Assembly (NCBI GenBank): GCA_049325475.1
Contig: JBMOLN010000007.1
Coordinates: forward strand, 434,001 to 498,000
Length of the DNA: 64,000 nt
Origin: MWCR01 sp049325475
GTDB taxonomy: Bacteria > Patescibacteriota > Patescibacteriia > 2-12-FULL-60-25
Direction of reading: 5' to 3'
Part shown: in pieces, positions 25,046 through 34,001 of the stretch
Layout of the letters: the number at the start of each line of letters is the position of its first letter
Numbering within the stretch: position 1 is the stretch's first letter
Program-made: the position numbers and the translations under genes
Notes under the pieces: generated by a model
What the model was told of the DNA's origin: nothing
The model's input: only the letters and a program-made list of their open reading frames with translations
Database searches by the model: none

Positions 25046-26365
25046 ATGTTTAAAAAATTTTTCAGCATCGCAGTCGGCCTGTTTGCCATGGCCTTGGTCG
25101 CGATGCCTGTTTTTAGTGTATCCGCACAGGAAGCCGAAGATATTGTTGAAGTCACCGCCGAAGAAGTCGGTGTTAGCCAAACCGCGGCCAATTCGGCAAG
25201 CGCGGAAGCCACATCGGTTATCCGCGAAGCCGGAATGCTGATTGAAATCGGCAATACAACGGCCGATGAAACCACGATCATTATTCGCGTCACCGATAAT
25301 TCGGGAAACCATGAAGACAAGACCGTGCAGATCAACTCGGCCACAAAAATCTACACCAGCGCTTACCGCAATGCCGATCTTTCGGATTGGATAGCCGGCG
25401 ACCGCATTGCCTATACGGCCGAGGAGGGAGATAACTCCGGAGAGCTTACGGCTTTAACTCTCCGCAATCTGTCATTTTTAAACCATCACCACGGCCGCAA
25501 CGGCTGGGTCAAAGCCATTCGCGCTGAATCCAATGAGATGGATGTGGAATGGGCAGGAAACATCTACACTTTGGATACATCAGATGCCAAAATGGTTGCA
25601 GGATTAGTAAATCCGGCCAGCTTGTCCGACTTCCAAGTCGGCGACAGAGTCCGCGCCCGCGTCTCAGACGATTTCGACGGCAATCCGGCCACCTGGAACG
25701 CCTCCATCATCGTCGTGCTTCGCCGCGGCGACGATCTGTTCATGCGCGTCACCCGCTGGGTAGTGCCCGCTGAAATCACCTACATCCCGGAAGATACAAG
25801 TTCTTATCCTTACACAATCAAAGCCAAGGTCTTGCCTTCAAAATTCTTCGAAGCAGGGGATGTCAACAATCTCATCGGCGCGCCCGGAACCGAATTCACC
25901 ATCCAAATCGACAAAGACACCAAACTCGTCCGCCGCTATCTGGGCCGCGCAAAAATCGCTGAATTTATGGAAGGTGATCACATCCGCGTAGTCGGGCGCC
26001 TAAACGAAGGCACGGGAAATCTTGATGCCAAACTTATCAAAAACAATTCCATCCAAGCGTTGGGAGTCACCAAGCGCGTAACCGAAGTCACAGCCGTGGA
26101 CACGGGCGCCAATACGGTGACGGTTAAAACTCTGGGCATCTTCAATCCCTTCACCGGAAAACGCATCAAATTCCCCAATGGTTTGGAATGGACGCTGGAG
26201 CTTAATGAAAACACAAAAATCTACGAGATGGGTCAAGAAATTACCATTTCCGACATTCAAACCGGCGACATAATCCGCGTCCGCGGAGTAGCCAACCGGC
26301 TCAAGAAAACCGTAGATACCAAGGCCATATCCGTTATCACCGAAAGAGTACAAACAGCGGAATAA
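25046..26365 (+). CDS. Secreted protein with four DUF5666-like repeats
   Basis: The 439-aa protein begins with a cleavable signal peptide (KKFFSIAVGLFAMALVAMP, cleavage near SAQ/EA at about 27). The rest holds about four similar beta-rich units, each with a T.IY or TKL element followed 10-20 residues later by L.D...GDR[IV] and a strand ending in an aliphatic run: DLSDWIAGDRIAY, SLSDFQVGDRVRAR, AEFMEGDHIRVVG and ISDIQTGDIIRVRG. This matches the DUF5666 pattern of small extracellular barrels of unknown role. No lipobox or anchor is seen, so it should be released or wall-associated. No SD sequence; a terminator follows. Confidence 0.85.
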   Translation: MFKKFFSIAVGLFAMALVAMPVFSVSAQEAEDIVEVTAEEVGVSQTAANSASAEATSVIREAGMLIEIGNTTADETTIIIRVTDNSGNHEDKTVQINSATKIYTSAYRNADLSDWIAGDRIAYTAEEGDNSGELTALTLRNLSFLNHHHGRNGWVKAIRAESNEMDVEWAGNIYTLDTSDAKMVAGLVNPASLSDFQVGDRVRARVSDDFDGNPATWNASIIVVLRRGDDLFMRVTRWVVPAEITYIPEDTSSYPYTIKAKVLPSKFFEAGDVNNLIGAPGTEFTIQIDKDTKLVRRYLGRAKIAEFMEGDHIRVVGRLNEGTGNLDAKLIKNNSIQALGVTKRVTEVTAVDTGANTVTVKTLGIFNPFTGKRIKFPNGLEWTLELNENTKIYEMGQEITISDIQTGDIIRVRGVANRLKKTVDTKAISVITERVQTAE

Positions 26366-26380
26366 ACGTCTATGACAAAG

Positions 26381-26408
26381 AAAAATAGGCTTAACCACCT
26401 ATTTTTTT
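26381..26408 (+). terminator. Terminator of the secreted repeat protein gene
   Basis: AAAAATAGG (26381-26389) pairs with CCTATTTTT (26398-26406). Confidence 0.8.
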
Positions 26409-26429
26409 GTATTAAATTGTCATTAAGAC

Positions 26430-26458
26430 TTTACAGTCTCCAATTTTTCTGCTAGTTT
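26430..26458 (+). promoter_or_regulatory. Promoter of the 56-aa gene
   Basis: TTTACA (26430-26435), a 17-base spacer, TAGTTT (26453-26458) with TGC in front. Confidence 0.7.
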
Positions 26459-26513
26459 AAGCAATTCTTTAACAAACCTCCAAAACCGATCATTTCCGGA
26501 AGGAGCAGAGAAA

Positions 26514-26684
26514 ATGAAACAGAAATCCGAAATAATCGCTTTCGCATTCCTCTTCGCTATCGCCGGCATGTTCGTGGGTGCGCTGTTTGGCAAGCTCGCC
26601 TTCCGGCAGGATGCACCCGACTGCCCGAGTTGCGTTTGTGAAAGCTCGGCAAAGCCCGAGATAGATGAGTCCAGAATCGTCTGA
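26514..26684 (+). CDS. Small membrane protein of 56 aa with CxxCxC
   Basis: A short gene that is easy to overlook. The start is set by GGAAGGAG, 8 bases before the ATG, and by the promoter at 26430-26458. The product has a hydrophobic segment at about 7-27 with a small-residue pattern (GMFVGALFGKL), then DCPSCVCE, a CxxCxC cluster that would lie outside the cell, and a polar tail. It may be a single-pass or signal-anchored thiol/metal peptide. No family recognised. Confidence 0.7.
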   Translation: MKQKSEIIAFAFLFAIAGMFVGALFGKLAFRQDAPDCPSCVCESSAKPEIDESRIV

Positions 26685-26693
26685 ATCTCGTCT

Positions 26694-27143
26694 GTGTCGG
26701 CCGGCGCGCTGAACTCGTCTACGGCATCAGCCTCCGTGTCAGCGCCGGCCGTTTCCAAGCGCGTCGCAAACAGCAAGGTCAGGGTCAGCTCTGCGCCGCG
26801 CTTGCGCAAAGGGCCATGCCGCCCGGAGGTTGCAAGAGACCTGGAGCTAAGTCTGAGTGGACCGCCTCCACTGTATCGGGCATGTCCTATTTCCCGCAGT
26901 CAGATCGATTATGATCTTTGCCGGAAAAGGATTGCAGAGATGGAGAAAAAAGATCGTGTAAAAAGGGCCCGGTTGCGCGCCCAGCTCCGCCAGGAGCGCG
27001 CCAACTGCGGGCTTGGTCGAACAACCGGGCGGCGGCGTCGATCCTCCCAGATAAAAATTCTACCGGCAATCACTCGATTGCCGGTTTTTACTTCCCAGGA
27101 AACCCCGGGTGAAGGTGGTTGTAGAAAGCTGAAAGCATCATAG
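26694..27143 (+). CDS. Possible basic protein, start and end uncertain
   Basis: An open frame of 149 codons from a GTG start, 9 bases after the 56-aa gene. Codon choice looks coding for about the first 120 codons, and the part with LCRKRIAEMEKKDRVKRAR is a plausible basic helix. Against it: no SD sequence, no ATG, and a strong terminator (27062-27090) lies inside its 3' part, so an mRNA ending there would lack the stop codon. It may be a decayed or frameshifted gene. Confidence 0.35.
   Translation: MSAGALNSSTASASVSAPAVSKRVANSKVRVSSAPRLRKGPCRPEVARDLELSLSGPPPLYRACPISRSQIDYDLCRKRIAEMEKKDRVKRARLRAQLRQERANCGLGRTTGRRRRSSQIKILPAITRLPVFTSQETPGEGGCRKLKAS
27062..27090 (+). terminator. Terminator behind the 56-aa gene unit
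   Basis: CCGGCAATC and GATTGCCGG arms around ACTC, then TTTTT. Confidence 0.85.
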
Positions 27144-27430
27144 TAAGAAAGCCGGAAACCGGGGATGAATGGGCGGCGGAGCGAAGCGGAGCTTGCGCGA
27201 AGCGGTATCAAATAAATAGAAACCCCGGGTGCAGCGAAGCGGAACCCGGGGAGCTTCATTTGACCATGATTATCAGGATTGCTCACATGATTAACAGGAT
27301 TATTTTTTCGATAATCATGCTAATCACTTAATCAAGATTAATCAAGGTTCAGACAATGAGCAAATCAAGGTTCAGACAATTAAAACAGCGAGCCACCCGG
27401 CTCGCTTTTAAATAGTTCGGCAAACAACGT
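27144..27430. repeat. Repeat-filled intergenic stretch
   Basis: No gene seen. It holds a CCCCGGGT/ACCCGGGG unit (about 27222-27250), a CAGGATT word tract (27258-27300), two tandem AATCAAGGTTCAGAC units (27340-27354 and 27363-27377) and a hairpin GCGAGCC/GGCTCGC (27388-27406) that can terminate the gene read on the complement. Confidence 0.75.
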
Positions 27431-27464
27431 TGTACGATGTACGAGGTACGTTGTACCTAAGTTT

Positions 27465-28583
27465 TCACCACCCCTCATCAACATCATCAACATCCACAGG
27501 AATCTCAATTGAGGACGGAGGCTCTTCATCGGTCGTGGGACGCTTGTCTGCTGTAACTAACGGCAAAGGCGGTATGGATGGTCCGCCGTCCGCTTTTTCA
27601 ATACCGGGCGGCCGTTCCGTCTCCGGCCTGTTCCTCAGGTGGCCATGAGGTGCCGGTCTTGAAGCGGGTTGGCCGGCTTGTCGCGCCGGCACTTGTGCCA
27701 AAGATATCCTGCCGATAACACCGCTCATTCCGCTCGTAGGTCTGGAATCCGCGGAACGCGGTTCGGCGGGTATATCCGGTTCTTGCTCGGCCAGATACCT
27801 GGCTTCATCGGCAAACGAGTCAAACATGGGACGCGGTTTCGGCTCCCTGTGTCCGCACACGATAGCATGGCCCAGTCCGCTCGGGGGATCGCTCATAAGT
27901 CTTCCGGGCGGAAGAGGCGCTTTGGGAACCCCGCCGCATACCAATGCATGTTCCAATTCCGCATTCGGATCATCGCCTTCATCCGGAGGTGGAAATGTCG
28001 GCAATGCCGCCGCTGGACGCAAAATCCAAGCCGCGCGCTCCAACATTCTCTCTCGCGCATCAGCCATTGATGGAGGAGGAACCGTGCTTTTTCGCAGGAC
28101 TGCTTTGGTCTCCAAAAGCAGTTTTTCACCTACTGCCATGACCGGAACAAACGGCTCAATCTCGCGGCGCATACTCATCAATTCCTTGAATCTGCCAAAA
28201 CTGGAGCGTAATATCTCAATTCGTTTAAGCAATTCATAATCACCGCCGCCCAAGGACATGAGCAGGCGGAAACTGCACTCCGTAAGGCTTAACCGCGTAA
28301 TCTCAACTCGCAAATCACTGTCCAGCCAAAACCACTGTTCGGGGCTGGTCAGTCTCCCGGTTCTTGTCAGGGCAATCTGTTTATAGCCGGTTGATGCCAA
28401 TCTCGCCAAAAAGAAAATAATATTTTCCTCGCCGTCATGCGGTTCGCAGATTCGCGCAATATGATCCAGAAAAGCATAAGTCGCCTCACGGGACTGAGCC
28501 GCTTCAACAAAATGATCTTCACAAAAGTCGGCGCAACTTTTCACCAACTCAAAGTCATATTTTAAGGTGCGCTCATTTTTCAT
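27465..28583 (-). CDS. Unknown 372-aa protein with disordered Pro-rich C-terminus
   Basis: No family recognised. The first 190 residues are helical and globular-looking (LKYDFELVKSCADFCEDHFV). From about 200 on, the sequence is rich in Pro, Glu, Asp and Ser with short repeated motifs (two copies of a HA[LI]VCG element, HALVCGG and HAIVCGH) and ends in an acidic stretch (VDVDDVDEGW), so it is probably disordered. GGAGGA directly before the ATG at 28583 selects this start over one five codons upstream. Accessory-type unit; likely terminator at 27388-27406. Confidence 0.75.
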   Translation of the reverse strand: MKNERTLKYDFELVKSCADFCEDHFVEAAQSREATYAFLDHIARICEPHDGEENIIFFLARLASTGYKQIALTRTGRLTSPEQWFWLDSDLRVEITRLSLTECSFRLLMSLGGGDYELLKRIEILRSSFGRFKELMSMRREIEPFVPVMAVGEKLLLETKAVLRKSTVPPPSMADARERMLERAAWILRPAAALPTFPPPDEGDDPNAELEHALVCGGVPKAPLPPGRLMSDPPSGLGHAIVCGHREPKPRPMFDSFADEARYLAEQEPDIPAEPRSADSRPTSGMSGVIGRISLAQVPARQAGQPASRPAPHGHLRNRPETERPPGIEKADGGPSIPPLPLVTADKRPTTDEEPPSSIEIPVDVDDVDEGW

Positions 28584-28702
28584 TTTTCCTCCGCACAAAG
28601 CAAATCATAAAAAGCCATTTTTGTAAATATCAGAACCGTGTTTCCCATGATTTTAGGATAAACTTGATTATATTTTAAATATTTCCCGAAGTGATCAAGG
28701 CG

Positions 28703-28737
28703 ATTTGAGCGAAAATCATGTAAATCAAGGTTCAGAC
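28703..28737. repeat. Half copy of the 15-bp-ended element
   Basis: GATTTGAGCGAAAATCATG...AATCAAGGTTCAGAC matches the left end of the element at 10658-10783, read from the other strand. Confidence 0.7.
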
Positions 28738-28742
28738 AAAGG

Positions 28743-28771
28743 TTGCAATTTTACCTATATTTCGCTATTAT
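28743..28771 (+). promoter_or_regulatory. tyrS promoter giving a leaderless mRNA
   Basis: TTGCAA (28743-28748), a 17-base spacer, TATTAT (28766-28771); only six bases separate it from the ATG. Confidence 0.75.
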
Positions 28772-28777
28772 TCCTGC

Positions 28778-30010
28778 ATGAAAGATATCAAAACGGACAA
28801 GACGTCCATAACCAATTTTCTAGAGCGTTCGGTAGAAAATGCCTATCCCAACAAAGAAGAATTCGCCAAAGCTCTCGCCAGCGGCAAACAGCTTACCGCT
28901 TATCTCGGCATTGACCCGACCGGCCCTTCATTGCACCTCGGCCACGCTATCGAGATGCGCAAATTGCGCGAGCTCCAAGACATGGGCCACCGCGTCATCC
29001 TCCTTATCGGCGATTTCACGGCCATGATCGGCGACCCGACCGATAAATCCGCGGCCCGCGTTAAGCTCACCCGCGAGCAGGTTTTGGAAAATTGCAAAAA
29101 CTACCGCGAACAAGCCGGCATGATTTTGGATATGGACGGCAAGCAGACCGGCAATCCGGTGGAGATGAAGTTTAACAGCGAATGGCTGGGAGCTATGTCA
29201 TTTGCCGATGTTCTCGAACTGGCTTCGCAGTTTACGGTTCAACAAATGCTTGAACGCGACATGTTTGCCCGCCGCATGAAAGAAAATCCACCCAAACCAA
29301 TTTACATTCATGAATTCATGTACCCTTTGATGCAAGGATATGATTCCGTGGCCATGGATGTGGATATAGAAATCGGCGGTAATGATCAGACATTTAACAT
29401 GCTGGCCGGGCGCGATTTGATGAAAGCCCTGAAAAATAAAGAAAAATTTGTTCTCACATGCAAACTTCTCACAGATCCGGGCGGTAAAAAGATGGGCAAG
29501 AGCGAAGGCAATATGATCACCCTCGGCGACAAGCCAGAGGACATGTTTGGCAAAGTGATGAGCTGGACGGACGGTATGATCGCCGAAGGCTTTGAGCTCT
29601 GCACTTCGGTTCCGGGGGAAGAAATCGATGCCATAGTTGAAAAAATGGAAGATGGTGAGAATCCTGTCGCTTTTAAACGACAGCTGGCCTCCCGCATTGT
29701 CACCGAATGGTTTAATGCGGAATCGGCCAAAGCCGCCGAAGAACATTTTGATAAATTGTTTAAACAGCATGCCGCTCCGGAAAACATGCCCGAGGTCAGA
29801 GTCAAGGGCGATCGTCATGCTTTGGTCGATCTCTTGATCCAGTCCAAGCTTGTGACGTCTAAAAGCGATGCTCGCCGTCAAATTACTCAAGGCGCTGTTA
29901 AAGTCGACGGCCAGCCCGTCACCGACGAAGGCGCGGAACTGGAAATCACCGGCGAATCGGTTGTGCTGCAAAAAGGCAAACGCCATTTCGCTAAAATTAT
30001 CAAAAATTAA
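28778..30010 (+). CDS. tyrS: Tyrosyl-tRNA synthetase
   Basis: Class I synthetase charging tRNA-Tyr (410 aa, normal length). Seen: AYLGIDPTGPSLHLGHAIE with the HIGH-type HLGH, the tyrosine-pocket segment GDFTAMIGDPTDKS, EIGGNDQTFNMLAGRD, and GGKKMGKSEGN (KMSKS-type). A C-terminal S4 RNA-binding domain (LLIQSKLVTSKSDARRQI) completes the bacterial architecture. The promoter at 28743-28771 has its -10 six bases before the ATG, so the transcript should be leaderless; there is no SD sequence. argS lies 68 bases downstream past a word-like tract. Confidence 0.97.
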   Translation: MKDIKTDKTSITNFLERSVENAYPNKEEFAKALASGKQLTAYLGIDPTGPSLHLGHAIEMRKLRELQDMGHRVILLIGDFTAMIGDPTDKSAARVKLTREQVLENCKNYREQAGMILDMDGKQTGNPVEMKFNSEWLGAMSFADVLELASQFTVQQMLERDMFARRMKENPPKPIYIHEFMYPLMQGYDSVAMDVDIEIGGNDQTFNMLAGRDLMKALKNKEKFVLTCKLLTDPGGKKMGKSEGNMITLGDKPEDMFGKVMSWTDGMIAEGFELCTSVPGEEIDAIVEKMEDGENPVAFKRQLASRIVTEWFNAESAKAAEEHFDKLFKQHAAPENMPEVRVKGDRHALVDLLIQSKLVTSKSDARRQITQGAVKVDGQPVTDEGAELEITGESVVLQKGKRHFAKIIKN

Positions 30011-30078
30011 AAGTCATAACGTCTTAAAGTCTAACATCTGATTGGCGTTGGACGCGGGACGGGCGACGTAGGACGCTT

Positions 30079-31911
30079 ATGTATACATTAAATGCGATCA
30101 GGGCCAATCTGGCCCGGCTAATCAGCGATGAAATAAAAGGCGAAATCAAGCCCGATGAATTGGTTATTCCGCCGGACGCTGCCAAAGGCGATTTGGCATA
30201 CGCTTGTTTTCGGTTGGCCAAAGAACAAAAAACACCGCCAAATGAATTGGCTAAAACCATTGCCGAAAAAATCCGGCACGGAGATCAAAGCATTGACGCC
30301 GTAGAAGCTGATGGCGGCTACGTTAATATTAAACTCCAGCAAACCTCCTTGCTGCATCGTCTATTTTTAGAGATTGAACAAATGGGTGATGAGTATGGCC
30401 GGTCCGAACTCGGTAAAAAGCGGGAGATTATGCTGGAATACGCCAACTTGAATACGCATAAAGAATTTCATGTCGGCCATTTGCGCAACATTCTTTATGG
30501 TTTGTCGCTGAATTATATTTTGGATTTTGCGGGCTGGAAAACCATTCCGGTTTCATATATTAATGACATGGGCGCCAATGTTGCCAAATGCTTATGGCTC
30601 CTGGTCCGCCAAGGCGCAAAAAATATTCCCGAAGATAAAAGCAAGAAGGCTAAGGATTGGTCGGAATACGTCCTTAATAATCTCACCAAAGAATGGGTTG
30701 ATATTATTTTAGAAAAAATCCCGGCAGAAAATCACACCGGAAAATATTTGGGCGAGGTCTACGCCGAGGCCACCAAACTGGTGGAGGAAAATGAAGAATG
30801 GAAGCAGGAACTCTCCTACGTGCTTTCCAAATTAGAGAGCCACGATAAGGCTTGGAATTTTTTATGGCAGGAAACGCGCCGCTGGAGCATTCAGGAGCTA
30901 TACCGTTATCTGCAGGATTTCGGGGTTGTTCTTAAGCGGCAATATCTGGAAAGTGAATTTATTGACGAAAGCAAAGCAATTGTTCAAAAATTGCTGGAGG
31001 ATGGAATCGCCATGCATTCGGAAGGCGCCGTCATAATCGATTTGGATGCATATCCCGATCCGGAAATCCAAAAGCAAAAACTGGGAGTCTGTATTTTGCA
31101 AAAATCCGACGGCAATCTCCTCTATGCCACCAAAGATATTCCTTTGGCGCAGAAAAAGTTTGAGGAACATCCCAAAATGGCGGAATCTTTACTTGTTGTG
31201 GACACGCGTCAATCCCATTATTTCCGACAACTTTTCGCCATTTTAAAAATAATGGGTTACAACATCCCTCTCAGGCATCTGGGATACGAATTTGTCACTT
31301 TACCCGAAGGCGCCATGTCTTCCCGCAAAGGAACGGTCATCGCTTTCCAGGATTTTATCGGCCGGGCGGTTGAACTCGCGCAAAAAGAAGTTGTATCGCG
31401 TCACAACGACTGGAATGAAGGAAAAATAGAACATTCTGCTTGGTGTATTGCCATGGGGGGCATTGCTTTTACTATCCTTAAGCAAGATCCGGAAAAAATC
31501 ATTATTTTTGATCTAAATAAGGCCTTGGCCTTCGAAGGCGATACAGGCCCGTATGTTCAGTATTCGGTCACGCGTTTAAATTCAATTCTGGACAAAGCCG
31601 GCCTGGATGTTAAAGAATTTCAAAAAGGGGATGCCGCGCACTGCTCGCACGAAACCGAAAAACGATTAGCCATGTGGATGGCGCGTTTTCCCGAGGTCTG
31701 TGCCCGTGCGGCAGAAGATTGCAAGCCCTCGCATATTGCCACTTGGTGCTTGGAAATGGCTTCTGCGGTAAATGCTTTTTACCGCGATGTGCCTGTTATA
31801 GATGCAAAGGCCGAAGAAATTCTGGCTCGTTTGCGGTTAGTCGCATCAGCCAAACAGGTTTTAAGCAACGGCCTAAGCTTGCTCGGCGTTCCCATTCCGG
31901 ACGCTATGTAA
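30079..31911 (+). CDS. argS: Arginyl-tRNA synthetase
   Basis: Class I synthetase charging tRNA-Arg (610 aa). Signatures: the N-terminal additional domain (1-110), EYANLNTHKEFHVGHLRN with the HIGH-type HVGH, and EGAMSSRKGTVI in place of a full KMSKS, as is usual in ArgRS. A DALR anticodon-binding domain with LARLRLVASAKQVL sits at the C-terminus. No SD sequence; the start follows a GACGCGGGACGGGCGACG-like tract. The stop is separated by two bases from the histidine-kinase ATG, suggesting coupling. Confidence 0.97.
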   Translation: MYTLNAIRANLARLISDEIKGEIKPDELVIPPDAAKGDLAYACFRLAKEQKTPPNELAKTIAEKIRHGDQSIDAVEADGGYVNIKLQQTSLLHRLFLEIEQMGDEYGRSELGKKREIMLEYANLNTHKEFHVGHLRNILYGLSLNYILDFAGWKTIPVSYINDMGANVAKCLWLLVRQGAKNIPEDKSKKAKDWSEYVLNNLTKEWVDIILEKIPAENHTGKYLGEVYAEATKLVEENEEWKQELSYVLSKLESHDKAWNFLWQETRRWSIQELYRYLQDFGVVLKRQYLESEFIDESKAIVQKLLEDGIAMHSEGAVIIDLDAYPDPEIQKQKLGVCILQKSDGNLLYATKDIPLAQKKFEEHPKMAESLLVVDTRQSHYFRQLFAILKIMGYNIPLRHLGYEFVTLPEGAMSSRKGTVIAFQDFIGRAVELAQKEVVSRHNDWNEGKIEHSAWCIAMGGIAFTILKQDPEKIIIFDLNKALAFEGDTGPYVQYSVTRLNSILDKAGLDVKEFQKGDAAHCSHETEKRLAMWMARFPEVCARAAEDCKPSHIATWCLEMASAVNAFYRDVPVIDAKAEEILARLRLVASAKQVLSNGLSLLGVPIPDAM

Positions 31912-31913
31912 TT

Positions 31914-32615
31914 ATGCCAAAAACCGCCAAAAATCCTGAACTTTCGGCAATAATCGCCCACGAACTTAGAGCTCCGATCGGTACAATCCGAGCTGCAGCC
32001 GCCATGCTTGCAGAGGGCGGGTACGGAAAACTTCCCAAAGAGGCCAAAGAAATTGTCAGGGTTATTCAAAGTACGTCTGACAAATTGCTTAATCAAACCG
32101 AAGGTTATTTGCAAGTTTTGGAAATTAACAGCGGCGGATTGGTGATTAACCCAACGGCAACAAATGTTGCAAAATTGCTGAAAGAGATTATCAGGCAATG
32201 GCAACCGGCGGCCAAGGCAAAAAAAATTAAACTCGAATTACAAATTGCCAAAATCCCGCAATTATTAAAATTGGATCAAGTTATTTTAAATCATGTCTTA
32301 TTCAATCTTCTGGATAATGCTTTTAAGTTCACGGATAAAGGACGAATCATGGTCGCGGTATCCCGCAGGCATAATTTGTTATCACTCCGGATCACTGATA
32401 CCGGAATGGGGATTGATAAAAAGCAGATTAAAAGTTTGTTTATCAATCCTGCCGTAAATAACTTTGCGGATAATGCCGGAAAACGCCGGGGTTTGGGATT
32501 GTTCATTGTCCATCAATTGTTAAAAGCCGCTAAAGGCGCGATCTCCGTTACAAGCGCGGGTAAGAATAAGGGGTCTACATTTAGTGTTCAATTGCCGGCT
32601 TTAAAAGTTGACTAG
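31914..32615 (+). CDS. Minimal soluble histidine kinase without sensor domain
   Basis: The 233-aa protein consists only of a dimerisation/phosphoacceptor domain, with His16 in IIAHELRAPIG, and an ATP-binding domain: N-box NLLDNAFKF, G1 DTGMGID, G2 RRGLGLFIVHQL. All catalytic motifs look intact. There is no membrane segment, HAMP, PAS or GAF domain, and no response regulator in the window. The ATG two bases after argS is preferred over a longer frame that overlaps argS. It may respond through a partner protein; that is inference. Confidence 0.88.
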   Translation: MPKTAKNPELSAIIAHELRAPIGTIRAAAAMLAEGGYGKLPKEAKEIVRVIQSTSDKLLNQTEGYLQVLEINSGGLVINPTATNVAKLLKEIIRQWQPAAKAKKIKLELQIAKIPQLLKLDQVILNHVLFNLLDNAFKFTDKGRIMVAVSRRHNLLSLRITDTGMGIDKKQIKSLFINPAVNNFADNAGKRRGLGLFIVHQLLKAAKGAISVTSAGKNKGSTFSVQLPALKVD

Positions 32616-32645
32616 CCACATACGCTCGGATAATGTTGTTCTACT

Positions 32646-33152
32646 ATGCCATTATTTGGATCCATGCCATCAGATGCAAATTCTGCGAATTCTCCGCAGA
32701 ATGTTAATCCTCCCAAAATTACACCGCCCGTGCCCGGTGCAAAAATGCCTGCCACTGTAATTGCCAAAGGCGTTCGCTTGGAAGGTGAATTTAAAAGTCA
32801 GGGAGACGTCTTGATTGAAGGAGAGGTTATCGGCACCATCGAAACCAATGCCCTGTTAACCATAGGCCCCGAGGCTGATGTAAAAGCCGGTGTGACTGCC
32901 AATAATGCCGAAATCGCCGGCAGAATTGACGGCAACATCAAAGTCTCCAACCGGCTGGAAGTGAAATCAACCGCTAACATCAAAGGCGATATAACTTGCC
33001 AGATTATTGTTGTAGAAGCCGGAGCCGGACTCAAGGGTCAATTATCTTGCGCAAAAGAATCAGATTCGGGGGTGAAGTCAGAGACAAAGCCCGAGGTCAA
33101 TCCGCCTCAAACAGGCTCAAACTCTTCAAGCTCGCCTAAAAGCGGCTCGTAA
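32646..33152 (+). CDS. Bactofilin
   Basis: Bactofilins polymerise into membrane-associated filaments and organise cell shape and envelope synthesis. The 168-aa protein has a Pro-rich N-terminal tail (SPQNVNPPKITPPVPG) and a right-handed beta-helix core made of short repeats such as VIAKGVRLEGEFKSQGDVLIEG and IDGNIKVSNRLEVKSTANIK. A disordered Ser/Pro tail follows. Domain order and length fit the family. The gene lies between a histidine kinase and a DAG-kinase-like gene, all codirectional. No SD sequence. Confidence 0.93.
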   Translation: MPLFGSMPSDANSANSPQNVNPPKITPPVPGAKMPATVIAKGVRLEGEFKSQGDVLIEGEVIGTIETNALLTIGPEADVKAGVTANNAEIAGRIDGNIKVSNRLEVKSTANIKGDITCQIIVVEAGAGLKGQLSCAKESDSGVKSETKPEVNPPQTGSNSSSSPKSGS

Positions 33153-33185
33153 AACGCCTGGGCATGACCGGAGGGGAGCGCTTAT

Positions 33186-33965
33186 ATGAACCCGGCCTAT
33201 GCATATATATACGACGATTTCTTGGCAGACCGTCGTTATCAAGACATAGTATCATCCATAGAAACCAGGCTTTCGAGCATGGGGTTAAACGGCAAAGTCG
33301 GACGCCTGGCCATGTTTAGAAGTGCGCGGGAATTGGTGGAGGGTTTTGTGGATCAGGGGGCGAAAAACATCATTGTCGTGGGCAACGATGATACTTTAAA
33401 TAAAGTTATGTGGTTTTTGCCCGACCTGCCCGTCGTAGCCGGTTACATCCCCGTTGCCGAACCCGCCGAAATCGCCACACTGCTCGGCGTGCCCATAGGC
33501 CTTAACGCATGCGAAGCTATCGGCGCCCGCCTCATTGAATCCCTTGACGTAGGCAAACTGGGTGACCGTTATTTTTTAACGCAGGCTGTTTTTGAAAACA
33601 CGACAGCCCGTTTGGAAGTCGACAGTAAATATTCACTATCTTTAATAAAAGGCGGAAAAATATCTATCCGCAATCTCGGGGGTATTAATCAAAACGGCTA
33701 TTCTTTGGCCAATGCCAAAGACGGACTGCTGGATATCGTCATCACTCCTCATGATGATGAAAGTCTTTCCAATCGTTTTTTTAAAAAACTAATTAAGAAA
33801 AAACCGCCGCAAACGCGTATCTTGTTAGATAAGGGCGAAATTATCTCGACTCAACCAACAGAAGCACAAGCCGACCGTTTTAGCGTCAGTGGTTTTAAAT
33901 TCTCTGTCCAAGCCGTTCCCGGCAAACTCCGCATCATCACCGGCCGCATGCGCCGATTAAAATAA
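33186..33965 (+). CDS. Diacylglycerol-kinase-like protein with altered nucleotide motif
   Basis: The order of elements resembles the lipid/diacylglycerol kinase catalytic domain: NIIVVGNDDTLNKVMW in place of the usual GGDGTxNEV, then VAGYIPVAEPAEIATLLGVPIG in place of the PxGTxNDxA segment, then a beta-sandwich half (YFLTQAVFENTTARLEV). At 259 aa it is shorter than typical family members, and the Gly-rich nucleotide motif is changed at several positions, so catalysis is uncertain. GGAGGGG upstream of the ATG gives it an SD sequence, unlike its neighbours. A hairpin at 33969-33993 follows. Confidence 0.72.
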   Translation: MNPAYAYIYDDFLADRRYQDIVSSIETRLSSMGLNGKVGRLAMFRSARELVEGFVDQGAKNIIVVGNDDTLNKVMWFLPDLPVVAGYIPVAEPAEIATLLGVPIGLNACEAIGARLIESLDVGKLGDRYFLTQAVFENTTARLEVDSKYSLSLIKGGKISIRNLGGINQNGYSLANAKDGLLDIVITPHDDESLSNRFFKKLIKKKPPQTRILLDKGEIISTQPTEAQADRFSVSGFKFSVQAVPGKLRIITGRMRRLK

Positions 33966-33968
33966 AAA

Positions 33969-33993
33969 AACACCGCTATAAGTTAGTGGTGTT
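33969..33993. terminator. Bidirectional terminator
   Basis: AACACCGCTA (33969-33978) pairs with TAGTGGTGTT (33984-33993). It separates converging genes. Confidence 0.75.
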
Positions 33994-34001
33994 AAGTATT
34001 T

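Noticed and set aside
26423..26809. A 128-codon frame on the complement opposite the 56-aa gene
   Set aside because: It runs across the promoter and SD sequence of the plus-strand gene and has no initiation signals of its own.
30010..30078. tyrS-argS intergenic region as a T-box leader
   Set aside because: It is only about 68 bases of word-like repeats without specifier or antiterminator structures.
31674..31913. Longer N-terminus of the histidine kinase
   Set aside because: It would overlap argS in another frame for 240 bases and encodes no sensor-like sequence.
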